Shown piece by piece: positions 45,401 through 57,585 of a DNA stretch of 64,000 nucleotides. The notes beneath the pieces are model-generated. The model was not told where the DNA came from and did no database searches. It saw only the letters and a list, made by a program, of their open reading frames with translations. How positions within the stretch are numbered: position 1 is the first letter of the stretch; every line of letters starts with the position of its first letter. A program made the translations under genes and the position numbers. Source of the stretch: Tetracentron sinense (lineage: Eukaryota; Streptophyta; Magnoliopsida; Trochodendrales; Trochodendraceae); the NCBI GenBank assembly GCA_015143295.1, contig CM026556.1:17546547-17610546 (forward strand), given 5' to 3'.

Positions 45401-46865
45401 AGTGGTATTTTCCTTCACTTGAAAATATCCATGTACGACCAAAAAACAAGATAAGAAAACCTAAATCAAGGATTTAAACAGATTGCTTTATCAACTCAAG
45501 ATTCTGGCATAAACCTAAGGACTTCAGCTTGATGTAAAGAAGTGTCCATACAATTTCCTAAATGCTAAACATGCACCCACATTAGGACTCATAAATTAGT
45601 TCTATTTTTCTTCTAAAATTTGTATCTTAGATAAAATTAAAAATAAAAGAAGCTATATTTCCTACAACAGAAATACAAGCAGCAAATAAAGACGTCTTGA
45701 CCCAATGAATAAATTACCGTTTTAATCAACACAGTGTGTCTGTGGTCATAAGATCTAATGACGGTTAATACTTAAGATTATATAATAATATATTACTTTT
45801 TCCCAATCCTCTGAAGATAGTACTCTATACAAGAACAACTATAGACATGTAAATACATATAGTGCTCTTAAGATTTGATTATAAAATGTGATCCATTTAA
45901 ATAATAAAAATATTCGCAAAAGTGTTAGATGATGCAATAATGTTTTAAAGGTCAATGTTGATGGTTACTATATTAGGAACCCTATTTTTCATCATAATCA
46001 AATGGCCAAGGTAAAGATACCCTTGCAACTGACTAAAAACAATGAAATCTATGAGGTAAAAACAGTTCTAACCAACCCATTACTAAAGTTGCATCCCAAT
46101 TAAGTAATAATAAATATTATAAAAATATCAGTTCAAATTTTAGTATTTGGTATTTTTATCTCTCTATGAAACTATGGTGATGTGGGAATTACAAGTAAAG
46201 GTAGCATGTGACTTACACAAGAACATGATCAGCAGGAACCAATTGTTACTCTATGGTTGTAAGGAAGGTTTGAAAGGATAAAACAGCATCTTTTATGGAC
46301 TTTCAAACATTTGCCTTTGAAATTTTTCTTACAATCATGTGCAGGATGATGAAGGGGCATATTTGTGTTCTATAGGAATCACTGAAGTTCTTAATGCAGA
46401 TATGTTGATAGAAATAAGTGCTGATGATAGTGTATAAGTTACTCTTTTCCACATAGCAAAACATATTAGAACACTGTATACCCAACTCACAATTAGCAAA
46501 CTTATGATTTACTATACGTAGGAAATGAAAAGATTTTTGTAACACACTATTGTGAACAGTATTAGAAAGATCACAAACCATGAAAGGCTCAGGATAAGTA
46601 TATCATTCAGGCATGTGTATATTTGTAAAGACTATAGAAAACAACAGACTAAATATGTACCAGAAAACTTTTGGTGTTCCTTGTTATGTTCAAGTGATAT
46701 AGGAGCCCATCAAAACAACTTCGTAGTAAAAATAGGTTTACCTATCGCGGACAATCTTGCAAAAACATCAAACATGGTTACCTATCATTTGTTGGAGACA
46801 TAAAAAAGATGGCAATTTCATAAATGATCCTAAAAAGGTGAAGTTTTAACAAGTATATTCATAAA
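42410..46865. other. Mostly non-coding stretch
   Basis: No intact gene seen. One exon-like piece on the minus strand (about 43303-43395) reads RESLLQRCKEVEEKAREQAT between an AG and a GT, consistent with a coiled-coil exon of an unknown gene. Segment 43885-44060 is similar to 8030-8200. A (TG)n tract lies near 44649-44680. AT content is high throughout. Confidence 0.45.
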
Positions 46866-46869
46866 AAGT

Positions 46870-49800
46870 TGTTTTACTCGATTTAGTGGAGATAGCAATA
46901 GAGACTTGGCTATCTTATTCCTGTAAGATTTAGTGGAGATAGCAATAGAGACTTGGCTATCTTATTCCTGTAAGCTTCAATATCATCCTGCTTGCAAATA
47001 CAAATTTATGTTTAATTAATAACAGAAAATCAACTTTTAATATGTAACATCAGAAAAATTCGAAATTATCTCTAAGTTATACCTGAGTGAATAGGATACT
47101 GTCAGGCTCTCCATTCCAATAGTCGATGTAACCGAAATATCCCGCAATCAGTACTGTAAAATGCCAACATTTTTATAACACATGAAACCAAAGAGAAATA
47201 AATGAGGGATATAAAGACTTATTGAGGGTGTATTATTACTAATTTTCTTGTTATGGTATGCTCGTCTCGAATTTACAAAACCACTCAGTAAAATTGTAAG
47301 CAAAGCCATCTTCCTGTTGCTGGCCTTCAAATACATACTCTAACCCTGCCATCTAAAAATACAATGTGTAGTGTCATGACTAATGAAGGTTATCTAATAT
47401 CACTGGATAAAATAAAATAAAATTGTTTGTTACTTACAAGTGTGCGCATTTCTGGTCCAACAATAATTCTGCGTGGCAACATGGAATCAAGGATTATAAC
47501 CTTCCTACGAAGGAGGTCAACCTCAACCAAAAACCAATGGTTTCCGTTCCAATTTACAGGTATCAACACCTATTAAAATACAAGTATAGAAATGTTACAA
47601 TTGATTCCAATTGAATTCAAAAAATAAATAAAAAATTGTTAAACATACAAAGAACAATAAAAAGTGTACCCTATTACTCTGATAGATGTTAAACCCACCG
47701 GAATTTGCGCGAACAAGGGTACCAGAAGCAAATTTCCTCTCCCTCACACATTTCTGCATGAATTGGTGTAGATGGGAGCTCCCATAGTAGGTTTTCTTGC
47801 AATATGGAGGTCCTAATTTACTTTGTTGGTCATCAAGTAATCGCAGATACGCATCAACAACCTACAAAAAAAAGATAATGAGTTATAATTTCTGACCAGA
47901 GTTACAATTTATTTAACATTTATTGTTAATGGACTCACCATATCATCCAACAAACCAGCGGGCTTTAATGTACTAAAAGCAGCTTGTTCTAGGTTTCGAG
48001 TAATGGCTCCAATCGATTTTCGCAACATAATCCTCTGATAGGTTGGCAGCTCATTGGCATATGACTTATAGGACTTTGTTTGATGTTTTCTACTCTTAAC
48101 CCTGCTATTTATTACAACCGGTTTTGCCACAGTGCTGCTTATATTGTTCCTCCTTTTTGAGTCGGTTGTGAAGAACAATGATCACCTAACGATGCCTATT
48201 GCTTCATTCATTTTGACAGAAACATCCGGATTCATTTGCATGGAAACTTTCTCATTCATTTGGACAACACCTAATGGGTGCACACAACATATCTTAGTAC
48301 TCAATTGTTAGTACATGAATCTGAAAATAAAAAACTATTAATTTGCATACCAGGTTTCGCAGGACTTTCAGAAAAATATATTGACTCTATGGATCTCTTA
48401 TGTATGCCTATTTGTTGAGTTGAGGTTTCTTTTTTATCTAGCCGCTCTCGGAGGGTTTCGATAATATTGTCTTGTTTAGTAATCTTCTGGGAAAGCTTCT
48501 CAACAACACAAGCCATCTGGGTATCGTGCAACTTCCTTTGTGATATGTCTTTTTCAACTTCAACACGCCAAGTTGCATGCTCATCAACAATGCCCTGCAA
48601 CTCTGACAATTTCTCCAACGACTTTGATAATATTTCAGCAAGGTCATGATGCTACTCCCAAGTGAAAAAGAATAATGTTAGTTATAGTTTGCTAAGGTGC
48701 ATCAAATAAAATATTTAAAGTTCACTAAGGTGCATCAACTAAAATAGAGGTGCATACTTGCGGATGCTCATCTCTCTGTCTAAAATCTACCTTAGGCATG
48801 GATTTAGAAGGCACCAGCAATGGGTGGCTATTGCCATTGCCATTACTTCTTTCATCTGACTTTGTAGCCATATCGTGAGGGAGGATCTGCAATAACATTT
48901 TAAATTCAAATAAAATAAAAAATTGGTTATGATAATATAAATACTAATGTGATGAGAATCACCCCCTTAACCGCATCCTTAACCACATCCTTAAGAAGCC
49001 TTTTCAATAGCCGCTTCACTTCCTTCTCTTGTTCTTCTAAAAGGGTAGGATGGAGGTATAACACCACCTCTTTAGGTTCATTGAGATTTTTTTCCCTTAT
49101 ACTAATCATTTCTTTAGTCCAACTTAAAAACCGAGGGATATATTGTGTCAACAACCTCTTTCCATCCTCGTTTATTGGCCCCACGTGCTCCATGTACCAA
49201 TACTAGTAATAAAAAAATGATATAACAAATAAATTTTAGGATTTAATGCTTGTAAATAAATGTTGTAATGATTAAAAAATGGGACGAAACATACCTGCAA
49301 AAACACAACAAAACCCCCCACATTAGAAACTTTTTCATTCTTCACTTTGTAGATGGCCTCAACAAGTGTGGTTTATGCAAATTCGCCCCAGGCAATCTTT
49401 TTAACACTTTTCATGTCAATAAAAGTATGTAGATACTTCTCTGATACGTATTGTTTTGCGTGAGGGACAAACAATGTGCCTAATGCATAGAGGATGAATG
49501 TCATTTGGAAGCCCTCACCGCTGTCATCTACTTTCAACATCTTCTCCAAGGTCGCCTTGTAAATATAACCTCCTTTAACTTGATAATGATCGCATGACTC
49601 TCTAATTGACTCCTTGTTTCCCTCCAAAATCATTTGACTACCAACCACCCGCAAGCCGATACACAATCTATAAGAGATAAGGGTACTGCTGTATCGTCCA
49701 CCATCACTGCACCACTTTCAGGAGAGTAGTGCGCCACAACAAAGTCGATAATATGGTGTCTCAAATGAATCTTCTCATGGATTTGCAACAATGGACCTAG

Positions 49801-49925
49801 GCCAATGCGGCAAATAACATCTTTTTGTTCATTGGAAAATTCTTTTACGAATTTATAAAATGCAGACGGTGAACACCTATATAACATTTTCGCTAACCTT
49901 CCATCATGAACAGTAACAAATTAGA
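46870..49925 (-). pseudogene. Ulp1-like C48 cysteine protease gene, plant transposon-associated type, broken
   Basis: Reading leftward, exons give an N-terminal domain VTVHDGRLAKMLYRCSPSAF, IGLGPLLQIHEKIHLRHHII (49925-49630), GFQMTFILYALGTLFVPHAK (49600-49373), and YMEHVGPINEDGKRLLTQYI (49193 on). A coiled-coil exon (48618-48301) and a linker with ELPTYQRIMLRKSIGAITR (48178-47925) follow. Next is the peptidase domain: VVDAYLRLLDDQQSKLGPPY (47870), NGNHWFLVEVDLLRRKVIIL + DSM (47570-47470), LEYVFEGQQQEDGFAYNF (47340) and DCGIF then GYIDYWNGEPDSILFTQ (47155-47090). The catalytic His (near 47538), Asp and Cys (near 47145) are all readable. Lesions: a frame break straight after DCGIF and a 47-bp duplication in the next exon. 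Such genes (SUMO-protease-like) occur in plant MULE and other transposons and hydrolyse ubiquitin-like conjugates. Splice sites look plausible. Confidence 0.75.
46880..46973. repeat. 47-bp tandem duplication in last Ulp1-like exon
   Basis: Two identical copies (46880-46926, 46927-46973) of GATTTAGTGGAGATAGCAAT + AGAGACTTGGCTATCTTATTCCTGTAA. On the minus strand the exon reads DDIEAYRNKIAKSLLLSPLN and is then shifted by the second copy, since 47 is not a multiple of three. Confidence 0.92.
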
Positions 49926-49929
49926 GCAT

Positions 49930-50890
49930 ATAAAGAACAGAGGCATGAATATAAAAAACATTTCATGTGCACAAAAGCATGGACATCACAAATCAAGAAA
50001 TGTGAAGTATTATACCATCCCTGAGGTGGAAACGACTAAGCTATAGAGGCTATAGAGTAAATAAAACCACGAGTGCAACATGGTGCACGATGATGCAAGG
50101 AATGTGCAACTTCAAAGAGCGCTAAACAATGAAATTGATCAAATATGTATAGATGTGGGTTAACCCTTGAATTTAAACCTAAAATATATATAGCCCCTTT
50201 ATTTGATAAAATGAGCTATATTTGATAAAATCGGTTTTACCCTAAGCTTCCACCGTTAAGAAAACCAAATGAGAGTAATGCCTCAAAAGCATTCTAGTAG
50301 TTAAACGCTGTCTATGTTATAAGGAACGTCTAAAAACATAATTTACAAACCAAATTGCTTACTTGGCACAAACAACCCCAATTTCAGAGTCACACAGGTA
50401 TGAATGTGGACAATAAGCGGAATAAAATTAATAGTAACGGTATTTTTTATTGGAAGGCATGGGAGTGAACAATCCTTTTAAATGAAAAAATGTATATACA
50501 ATGACAGGATGAGATATATTGATTTGAGTAAATATGAAATGTCAAAACATCTCGAATCTTGTTTTAATGATATGCTAGTGTTTAACAAAGTAAAAATCGT
50601 TAGTTAAATGTAACTAATAGTACTTAACTTTATTATTAGAAGGTAAGTGTAACGAACCTTCTGTTTTTTAGAAAATTTTATAAAAACTAATAGCAGGTTT
50701 TAAAAAATTTTAACTAGTGGAGCGTACTATTGTTCTTCTTGAATCACCCCTTGGGTGCACACATTTACTCTCTGTTTTTTAGAAATATTTTTAAGAACAA
50801 ATCACAGGGGTTAAAAAAATTTAACCCATGGAGCAAACTATTGTTCTTCATTAAATCGTAATATTCTTTTGAGGTCCACCTAGCAAAAAT
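49930..50890. other. Non-coding stretch upstream of the Ulp1-like gene
   Basis: No gene recognised. A loose direct repeat of about 100 bp, with TCTGTTTTTTAGAAA and GGAGC(G/A)(T/A)ACTATTGTTCTTC, occurs at about 50660-50745 and 50770-50850. Confidence 0.5.
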
Positions 50891-50892
50891 GA

Positions 50893-51620
50893 GATCGAAT
50901 CACAGCCAATTGTGACTGAACTTGGGGAGAGTTCAATCTCACTCATGGGCTGACACAGGTCACTTGCAATCCCTAATAACTATAGTTAAGATTAACTAAC
51001 CCTTTGGGTTAAGCAATAAAACTTTGTTTTTCAAAAAAAATGTTTAACTTTACTTAAGAAATAGAATTATTAAAAGAAATAGAATTATTAAAAAAAATAG
51101 AATTATTAAAAAAATACAATGCTGAAGAGTTAGAAATTCTTAACCAGAATTAAATAATTTATTTATAGTAATTGTGCATGGTTAAGTTTCATAACCCTTA
51201 CCTTTTTGACTTCCCTTAAATGTGGTTAATATTTAATAACCCATAAGGTTCAATGATCTAACATAGGTAGAGGGTTAATTAATTTTTATAATGTTACAAC
51301 AATTTCACATTTAAAAAAAATATATATATATGTACAAAATGTTAACCTTAAGAGTTAAGAAGTCATGAAAAAGTTAAATAATTATTTAATAGAGAATAAA
51401 TGTGGTTAAGATGCAAATAGCCTAAGAGTTTAAAGATTTATCATTTGTATTTAGGAAAGAGAGTAACCCTTTGAGTTAAAATTTGTAACAAGAGTTAAAT
51501 AATTTGATAATATTAATTGTGGCAAAGATTCATAATCCTTATATTTTAACACCAATTAAATGTTGTTAAGATTTATTAACCCATAGGGTTCAACAATCTA
51601 ACATTGGTTATTTTAAGGAA
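50893..51620. mobile_element. MITE-like sequence sharing the left arm of the element at 17891
   Basis: GAGATCGAATCACAGCCAAT at about 50900 and the following GTTCAATCTCACTCATGGGC match the left arm at 17891. The inside is again rich in GGTTAAGATTAACTAACCC-type motifs. No partner right arm was found, so it is one-ended or interrupted. Confidence 0.5.
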
Positions 51621-51623
51621 GGA

Positions 51624-51888
51624 AAATAATCACCTCCTCAGTCGGTGACGCGAGGAGGGGCGTCTCGACTCCCATTTTCTTGCCATGTGTCCCCCTTCTA
51701 ACCCCATTTAACTGTGGTTACGATTCATCCACCCTTAGGGTTCACCCATCTAGCCTTGGTTTTTAGAAAAATAAAATTAACTAATGGGTTAAAAAAAACT
51801 ATCCCGAGTTAATGGGAGTTGAAGGGTCGGTTATGTGAGAGCGAGGAGGAATATTCCCCTCCTCGGCCGACGAGGGGACTATTGCTCT
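51624..51888. mobile_element. MITE with GAGGAGGGG terminal inverted repeats
   Basis: Left end AATAATCACCTCCTCAGTCG + GTGACGCGAGGAGGGG; right end CCCCTCCTCGGCCGACGAGG + GGACTATTGCTC, inverted. It is about 265 bp and contains CCCTTAGGGTT and GGTTAA motifs like the neighbours. Target duplication not fixed. Confidence 0.6.
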
Positions 51889-52142
51889 TTAAAAATATAT
51901 ATATATATAGAATAACTAGATGCAGTACCATGCTAGCTGCAACCGCTTCTCCATGGAGCCACTAGCCGTAGTAGCCAAACCCTGTTTTTATTGCCTTAAA
52001 AAGGCATGGATAACTTGATCAAAGAGGGCAATGATGAAGGAAATGTTATTTTAAAATCAATATAGATGAAGATGGTCCCACTAAGAAGACCACACCTATA
52101 GGATGACCAACTTACAAAGCAATCTTCTTGGAGGTGGCCCCG

Positions 52143-55065
52143 TTAACCACAAAATCGCTTGGCGAGTTGGATATCTTTTGTGACGCCCCCGAACCCGGGC
52201 CTAGGGAATCAAGTTCCGAGACGCGTGTCCGTTCGTCAAATCATGCAAGCGGAAGACTTTACCCGCAAAAATGCGGGAAATTTAAACATTTATCAGATGC
52301 TCCCAAAAAGCAAATAATACCTGTCATCACAATAGCCATCATACAAACCATATACCTGTATTATTTACATCAAGTTTGTTTTACAAAAGTAGGCGTCTCT
52401 ATCACGCCAGGTACAACTTGTACAAGCTTCCAAAATATCCAGATAGATTTTTCACTTACTGGTCAGCAGCTCCAAGATCTGTTGACACAAAAAGTCAGTG
52501 AGCTATGAAGCCCAATAAAACCACAATCCTTCTAAACTATTTTCCACATAATAACACGCATCAATAATGATATAATAAGCAGTTCAATTTGCATGTTACA
52601 GTAAAATAGAACAGTATATAATAAATTGTGACCCAAGGTCACTTAGGGTTACGTCACCCTAACAGAGGTTCCCGACCTCACATTACTTTCTAATTATGAG
52701 GTTCAGTTATGAATGTATTATATTACCAAATTATCGTTTTGATCATCAATCATGTTTCATTTCGAGTCCTAAGACTCTATTAATTGGCCACAGCCCACAA
52801 ATGTTTAGCTTAAAGTCTCTAAATCATAACCATAATACATTGAGTCATTTAGACTCACATACGTTGTTCCGGCTTTCACCTGAACATGACCAAACCTTCA
52901 CCTGGAATCCGATGATTCCATACTGAACCATGAGTCCACCAACTCAGACAAATACACTAACCCAGAGTATACCAACTCAGACCACTTCGTATCTGAAGCT
53001 TACACACACAACATGGGCATTCACCCAATAAGAACATTTTTCCATTCAATTGACTAGCCACATCTATCGTGTATTCGCTGCCATCACCCTGGGTATCAGT
53101 TATGAAGGAACCCCGACCAACCTGCCTACCGTCATCTTCTGGCTAGTCTACAGAGGAACCCCGACATCTATACCAATGCCGACATCTCCTGACGTTCCAC
53201 CAAGAAGAGACCCCGATAGACACGGTGCCGACATCTTCTAACCCACCCAGAGAGGAACCCCGGACTATACACTATCTGATGTTTAGCCACTTTAAACTCC
53301 CTAGGACTCCGACATCTCCTGACTACCAGTCACGGAGGAACCACGGGCCATGCAGGACACCGCCACTCCTGACCTAATCCAAGAGGCACCACGGACGACC
53401 TAGACAAACAGACCGACATCTCCCGACTATCAGTCACGGAGGAACCCCGGGCCATGTTGGACACCGTCTCTCCTGACCTAGCCAAAGAGGAACCACAGAC
53501 TATACTTAACCCTGGTTAGATTTTTTAACCACAGGTTAACCCCAGTTAACCCAAGCCTCGCTTGATTAACTGAAATACTTGGGCCTTGCGCCCGTGAACT
53601 AACTCTGTTAATACACCGTCCCGTTAGGGAACGTTTTCAAGCTAATGGATGTCTCCATAGCCTTACAAGACATGCAAAACAACTTTTCGTGACCCTAAAG
53701 TGGCGATACAATTTACCCGGGACCCGATCTGGGCTCCCCGAGAGACCACATACAATCGCAACATCACATAGGGGTCTCCGCCTCTTTTTCATTCACGTCA
53801 AAAGACATGCATATACATCACATGAAATATTATAGCAAAATAAGCGGAAAAAGAGAAGAAAAGAGGGGTTTTACCTGCTTCACGCGTTTCGAGGCGACTA
53901 GAGTCGAAACGGACACCGCCAACGCGCTCGGAAGGATGATCGACCCCAAGGTAGAGCGTATGCAACTTTCTCTCTCTACCTTTTTCTCTTTCTCTCTCTA
54001 CACACAAAACGAGACGCCGGAGAGAAAATCAGACGCCGCCAACGCGTAGGGGACGTCGAAAAACCCTAAGGGGACCTCCCTTTCCCTTTCTCTCTCTTCC
54101 TTTCTCTCTCCTCTTTCTCTCTCTTCCTTTCTCTCTCCTCACTCTCTCTCTAAAGTGCTGTGGCAGAATACTGTCTCTGCAGAATTTTTGTGAGGTAATG
54201 AGGGTTTTAACCCTCCTTGTATAAGAAATGAGATGGGTTCATGTGCAAAACCACATGACCAATAAGGTGTGGAGTTGACCGGTCAACTCGTTTGACCGGT
54301 TGACTGTTTGACCAGTTTTTGAATTGTTTTTGTATTTACGGTATCCGAAACCTTACTACATAGAGTCCGATTTTGACGAAACTTTAGGTGACCGAACTTG
54401 GGGGCAGTCCGACACCTACTGTAAAAATTTCGGGGAAAAATACTGAGTTTTGACAGCTGCACTTTAGTCCGGAAGAAAATTGCAAAACCCACTAATTTTC
54501 TGATTTCGGACACAAAACACGCTGTCGCTTCTTCGTTTGAGATAACTAACTGCCGAGACGACAGACATTAGTCCCCACGGCCGACTGACACGCATTAGTG
54601 CCAACCGCACGGATTTCTGTTAGGATCTCTAACAGATATTGGGTCCCACTTAATTTCTGGAAGTATGAAAAATTTTCGTTTTTCTCAATTTTATCACACA
54701 TAATGGCCCCGCGGTCCCGTGAAATGGTACATGACGGAACCGATACGGTAGGGGTGTGTCCCGGCAGTCGACCGGCACACTGTGTGCGAATTTCGCTAAA
54801 CGATACTGAGATTTCCTCGGTGCACTTCAATCCCGAGCAAAGTTCACTTTTTATTAATTTAACAAATAATTAACTAATTAACCTCCATTAAGGACCCATA
54901 AACACATAATTTTATTATATTAAAATTCCGGGTCGTTACATCTTTGATAATTGTCACCCTCTTCGCAAGGATAGCATTCAAGTTGGTGTCTTCAAATAGA
55001 CCCACAAGATATTCTTCAGTAGCCTCGTGAAGCCTTTGTAAACTGTCTAGGAGATGAAATAGAGG
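52143..55065 (-). pseudogene. Histone H3 pseudogene split by an LTR
   Basis: On the minus strand, 55065-54941 reads [20 protein letters not shown], then [12 protein letters not shown]. The reading continues at 52178 with IQLAKRFCG and a TAA at 52143. This is the C-terminal histone fold of H3 ([20 protein letters not shown]... KDIQLARRI in the family). One codon is lost in TIMPKD, and the last residues are changed. The N-terminal tail and first helix are not recognisable upstream, where the frame reads unrelated residues. The 2762-bp solo LTR (52179-54940) divides it. It resembles H3 rather than CENH3, because it keeps VGLFEDTN and KRVTI. The gene is not functional. Confidence 0.82.
52179..54940 (-). 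mobile_element. Solo LTR of family C gypsy element (inverted copy)
   Basis: 2762 bp, starting TGTGACGCCCCCGAACCCG and ending CGGGTCGTTACA, which is the reverse of the LTR at 9675-12456. The target duplication TCTTT is perfect (52174-52178 and 54941-54945). It holds the minisatellite (53085-53515), CT-rich tracts near 54080-54150 and a TTTTGACGAAACTTTAGGTG block (54371). No internal sequence is present. Confidence 0.95.
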
Positions 55066-55162
55066 TTGGATTAAATGTTCTATATCTGAAACGTGTCCAC
55101 CCTCAAGAGTTGCATCCCTTCCCAGTAAATGGAAGGGATCGTAGAACATAAAGACACTCTTA

Positions 55163-57582
55163 GGGCTCATTTGGATAGATTTCTTAGAAAAGAAAAATAC
55201 TTCCTCAAGAGTTACTTTGTAGGAAGTAACTCCTGAGGAAGTTTGCCAAAGTCATTCGAAGGAGAAAATTGCGTTTGGTTTGCACTTTCGAAAAGTGACT
55301 TTAAAAAATCCAAAAGTGAATTTTGCATTTGGTTTGCACTTACAAGAAGTAACTTCAAAATGTTTTATACATAATATAAAATTGATATAGGGTTATTTTC
55401 ATATATCAACTCTTGTTTTACAAAAATATGTTTTACACTTGTGCATGTGTCTATATACATGGTTCTACACCTGCTATTCATGATTTATAGCATGTAGACA
55501 AAAATCTAAAATATGGTCATGAAAATGTGAAAATACATGTTTCATGCATATTCCCATTTGCATCATAAACTAGACCAAATCCATGGCCTTTGTCACGAGC
55601 CCATTATGGATATATCCGGAAATCATGGAGTTCCAAGATACTTCGTACCTCCTCTCAGACATTTTAGCAAAGATTTTCTCAGTCATCCATCTCCATATCT
55701 CTGCACTTCCCGTAGCAAGAAAGAAGCACATTCTCAACAACACTATCATCTGCAATACAATATTTTAGCACTAGAGCATGAACCTAGTGTAGCTTGAGAA
55801 GTGAAATTGATGACACAGCAGCAAGAATGTTTATGAAGGTTAGACTGTTCAGTCTCCAGCCAACTAGCATCATATTGAAGAAATGCTCCATAGCTTTGGA
55901 TATTGATGCCTCTAAATCAGCTAATGGCCCAATCATAAAATTCTATGAAATTTGATCGCACTCCGACATCAAAGATACCAAATCTTTACCATTAAGCACC
56001 ACATTTTGCATACATGTTAATCAGCCCATTTCCAATTGCAACCTTTACATAATTCAGGCAAGTTCTGAGTACAAATGCATGAACCTCTCTACCTTTCCTC
56101 CTTTCTTCCAACACTGCAAACTCAGCAAAAGCATTGAGCCGGACCACATAAGAATCACAAATTATTCCAAGTCCCTCGTCTCCCGGAAAACCTCAGTTGC
56201 TGTTTCTCCTTGCTTTTGCCTCACCAACCTGACCATGAGTCCATTCAAGGAAACCACATTCTTCTCCCCCATCTGCTCAAAAATCTTCTCAGCATTATCA
56301 GGCAAGCCAAACTTAGCAAATCCACTAATCAAAGCACTACCTACATATGGATTTCTAAAGAATCCTGATTTCTCAACACTGGCAAGCATTTGTTGAAGCA
56401 AACAAAAACCGGAATCAATGGAAGAAGAAAGAGTGGCAGATATCAAACTTCCAAAAGTATACTCATTAGGTTTAAAAGTGAACCCCAAATCCTCCCATTG
56501 CATTTCCGATTAAATCTAAAATGCAGAAAAAACATATCCTCTTTGAGAATAAACTGAAATAATAAGACTCCAAGATATTGAATTTCTTATTTGTATCCCA
56601 TCGAACACCTGTCGAGCATAAACTGAAGAACCCACAAAACAACTCCAATGCACCGATATTAGCGCATTACAGTCTAACAATATCTGAAGTATATTGGGTT
56701 TTCGAAACTAAACCATGAATTTGCATCCCGAAACTAAGCAAGTCCTGCCTAGAGTCCTGGCAAGCAGAGAGTGCACTACCAAGTGCATAGTGAGTTGGGA
56801 AAAATCCTGTACGAATCATTTAGCAGAAAAGAGCACATGTTTTATCAGGCATGCCATGCTTGGCATAGCCAAAAATCAAGCAGTCCATGTTATGGCATTT
56901 CTCTCAGTCATTTCTTCAAACACTTTGTGAGTATCCTCCGAATTACCTGTCCTAACATATAAATTAATCAGTAAGCTGGACTAGAAGAAATCGCCGACAA
57001 CCCGTTCTTGAATGAAGCTTTTAGCATCTTCAAAAGTACAAGAACTCTCACATCGATGAACAAGATACTCAAATTTCAGAACACGAAACGAGTCATGATC
57101 AGTTGTTTTAGATGGAATTGGTATGGAGTTTCGACACTATATCGAGATTGGTTATACTAGTCTATGAACTCCTGCAATGGAATCAGTGAAGAAGGCAATT
57201 TTTCTAAATGCTGATTAGGGATTTTATATTTGAAGATAACAAGATCCTCAGCTAGAACAGGAGAAGCCGTGGAAATACAGAACACAAGCAGAGGAGGGGG
57301 CAGACCACGAGCGAACAAGAAGAAAAAAACCGTAAACCCCTTTTATACGATCGTTCCCGCAATACACCGTCAACTTCCCGCGGAAGTTGATATGTCGACT
57401 TCCCGTGGAAGTAACGAGGACCCTGCTTCCCAGGGAAGTAGATATTCTAACTTTCACTGACTTCCTACTTTTCGGGGGGGTTAACATGATACTGGCAAAC
57501 CAAACACAAAAATGCCCGACTTTTGACTTCCTTGAACCCAGAAGTCGTAAAAGTCACTGGGTAAGTCTATCCAAACACTACC
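55163..57582. mobile_element. PIF/Harbinger-like element carrying a PPR gene
   Basis: Left end GGGCTCATTTGGATAGATTT and right end AAGTCTATCCAAACACTACC are inverted (about 15 of 20 match). TTA lies on both outer sides (55160-55162, 57583-57585), the 3-bp TWA target size of PIF/Harbinger elements. Subterminal GTTTGGTTTGCACTTTCG (left) and GGCAAACCAAACAC (right) pair as well. No transposase is inside; the 2.4 kb is mostly a PPR pseudogene. A 3-bp duplication is weak evidence by itself, so two separate MITEs cannot be excluded. Confidence 0.6.
55575..57110 (-). pseudogene. PPR protein gene (At5g09950/MEF7-like, DYW class), internally deleted
   Basis: Minus-strand reading gives CESSCTFEDAKSFIQER and LLINLYVRTGNSED near 57050-56960. 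Later come FKPNEYTFGSLISATLSSSI, VEKSGFFRNPYVGSALISGF, KIFEQMGEKNVVSLNGLMV and KQGETATEVF (56503-56162). Next are LVSLMSECDQIS, MIGPLADLEASISKAMEHFF and a NILAAVSS trace (55990-55830), and finally KIFAKMSERRYEVSWNSMIS + GYIHNGLV (55755-55570). The order matches the ~1,000-residue organellar RNA-editing PPR protein, but whole blocks between repeats are missing, there are many stops, and the DYW end is absent. It lies inside the TTA-flanked inverted-repeat element, which suggests capture. Confidence 0.88.
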
Positions 57583-57585
57583 TTA

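Noticed and set aside
54941..55065. Centromeric histone CENH3
   Set aside because: The readable residues ([23 protein letters not shown]) follow canonical H3 rather than CENH3, which differs at these positions.
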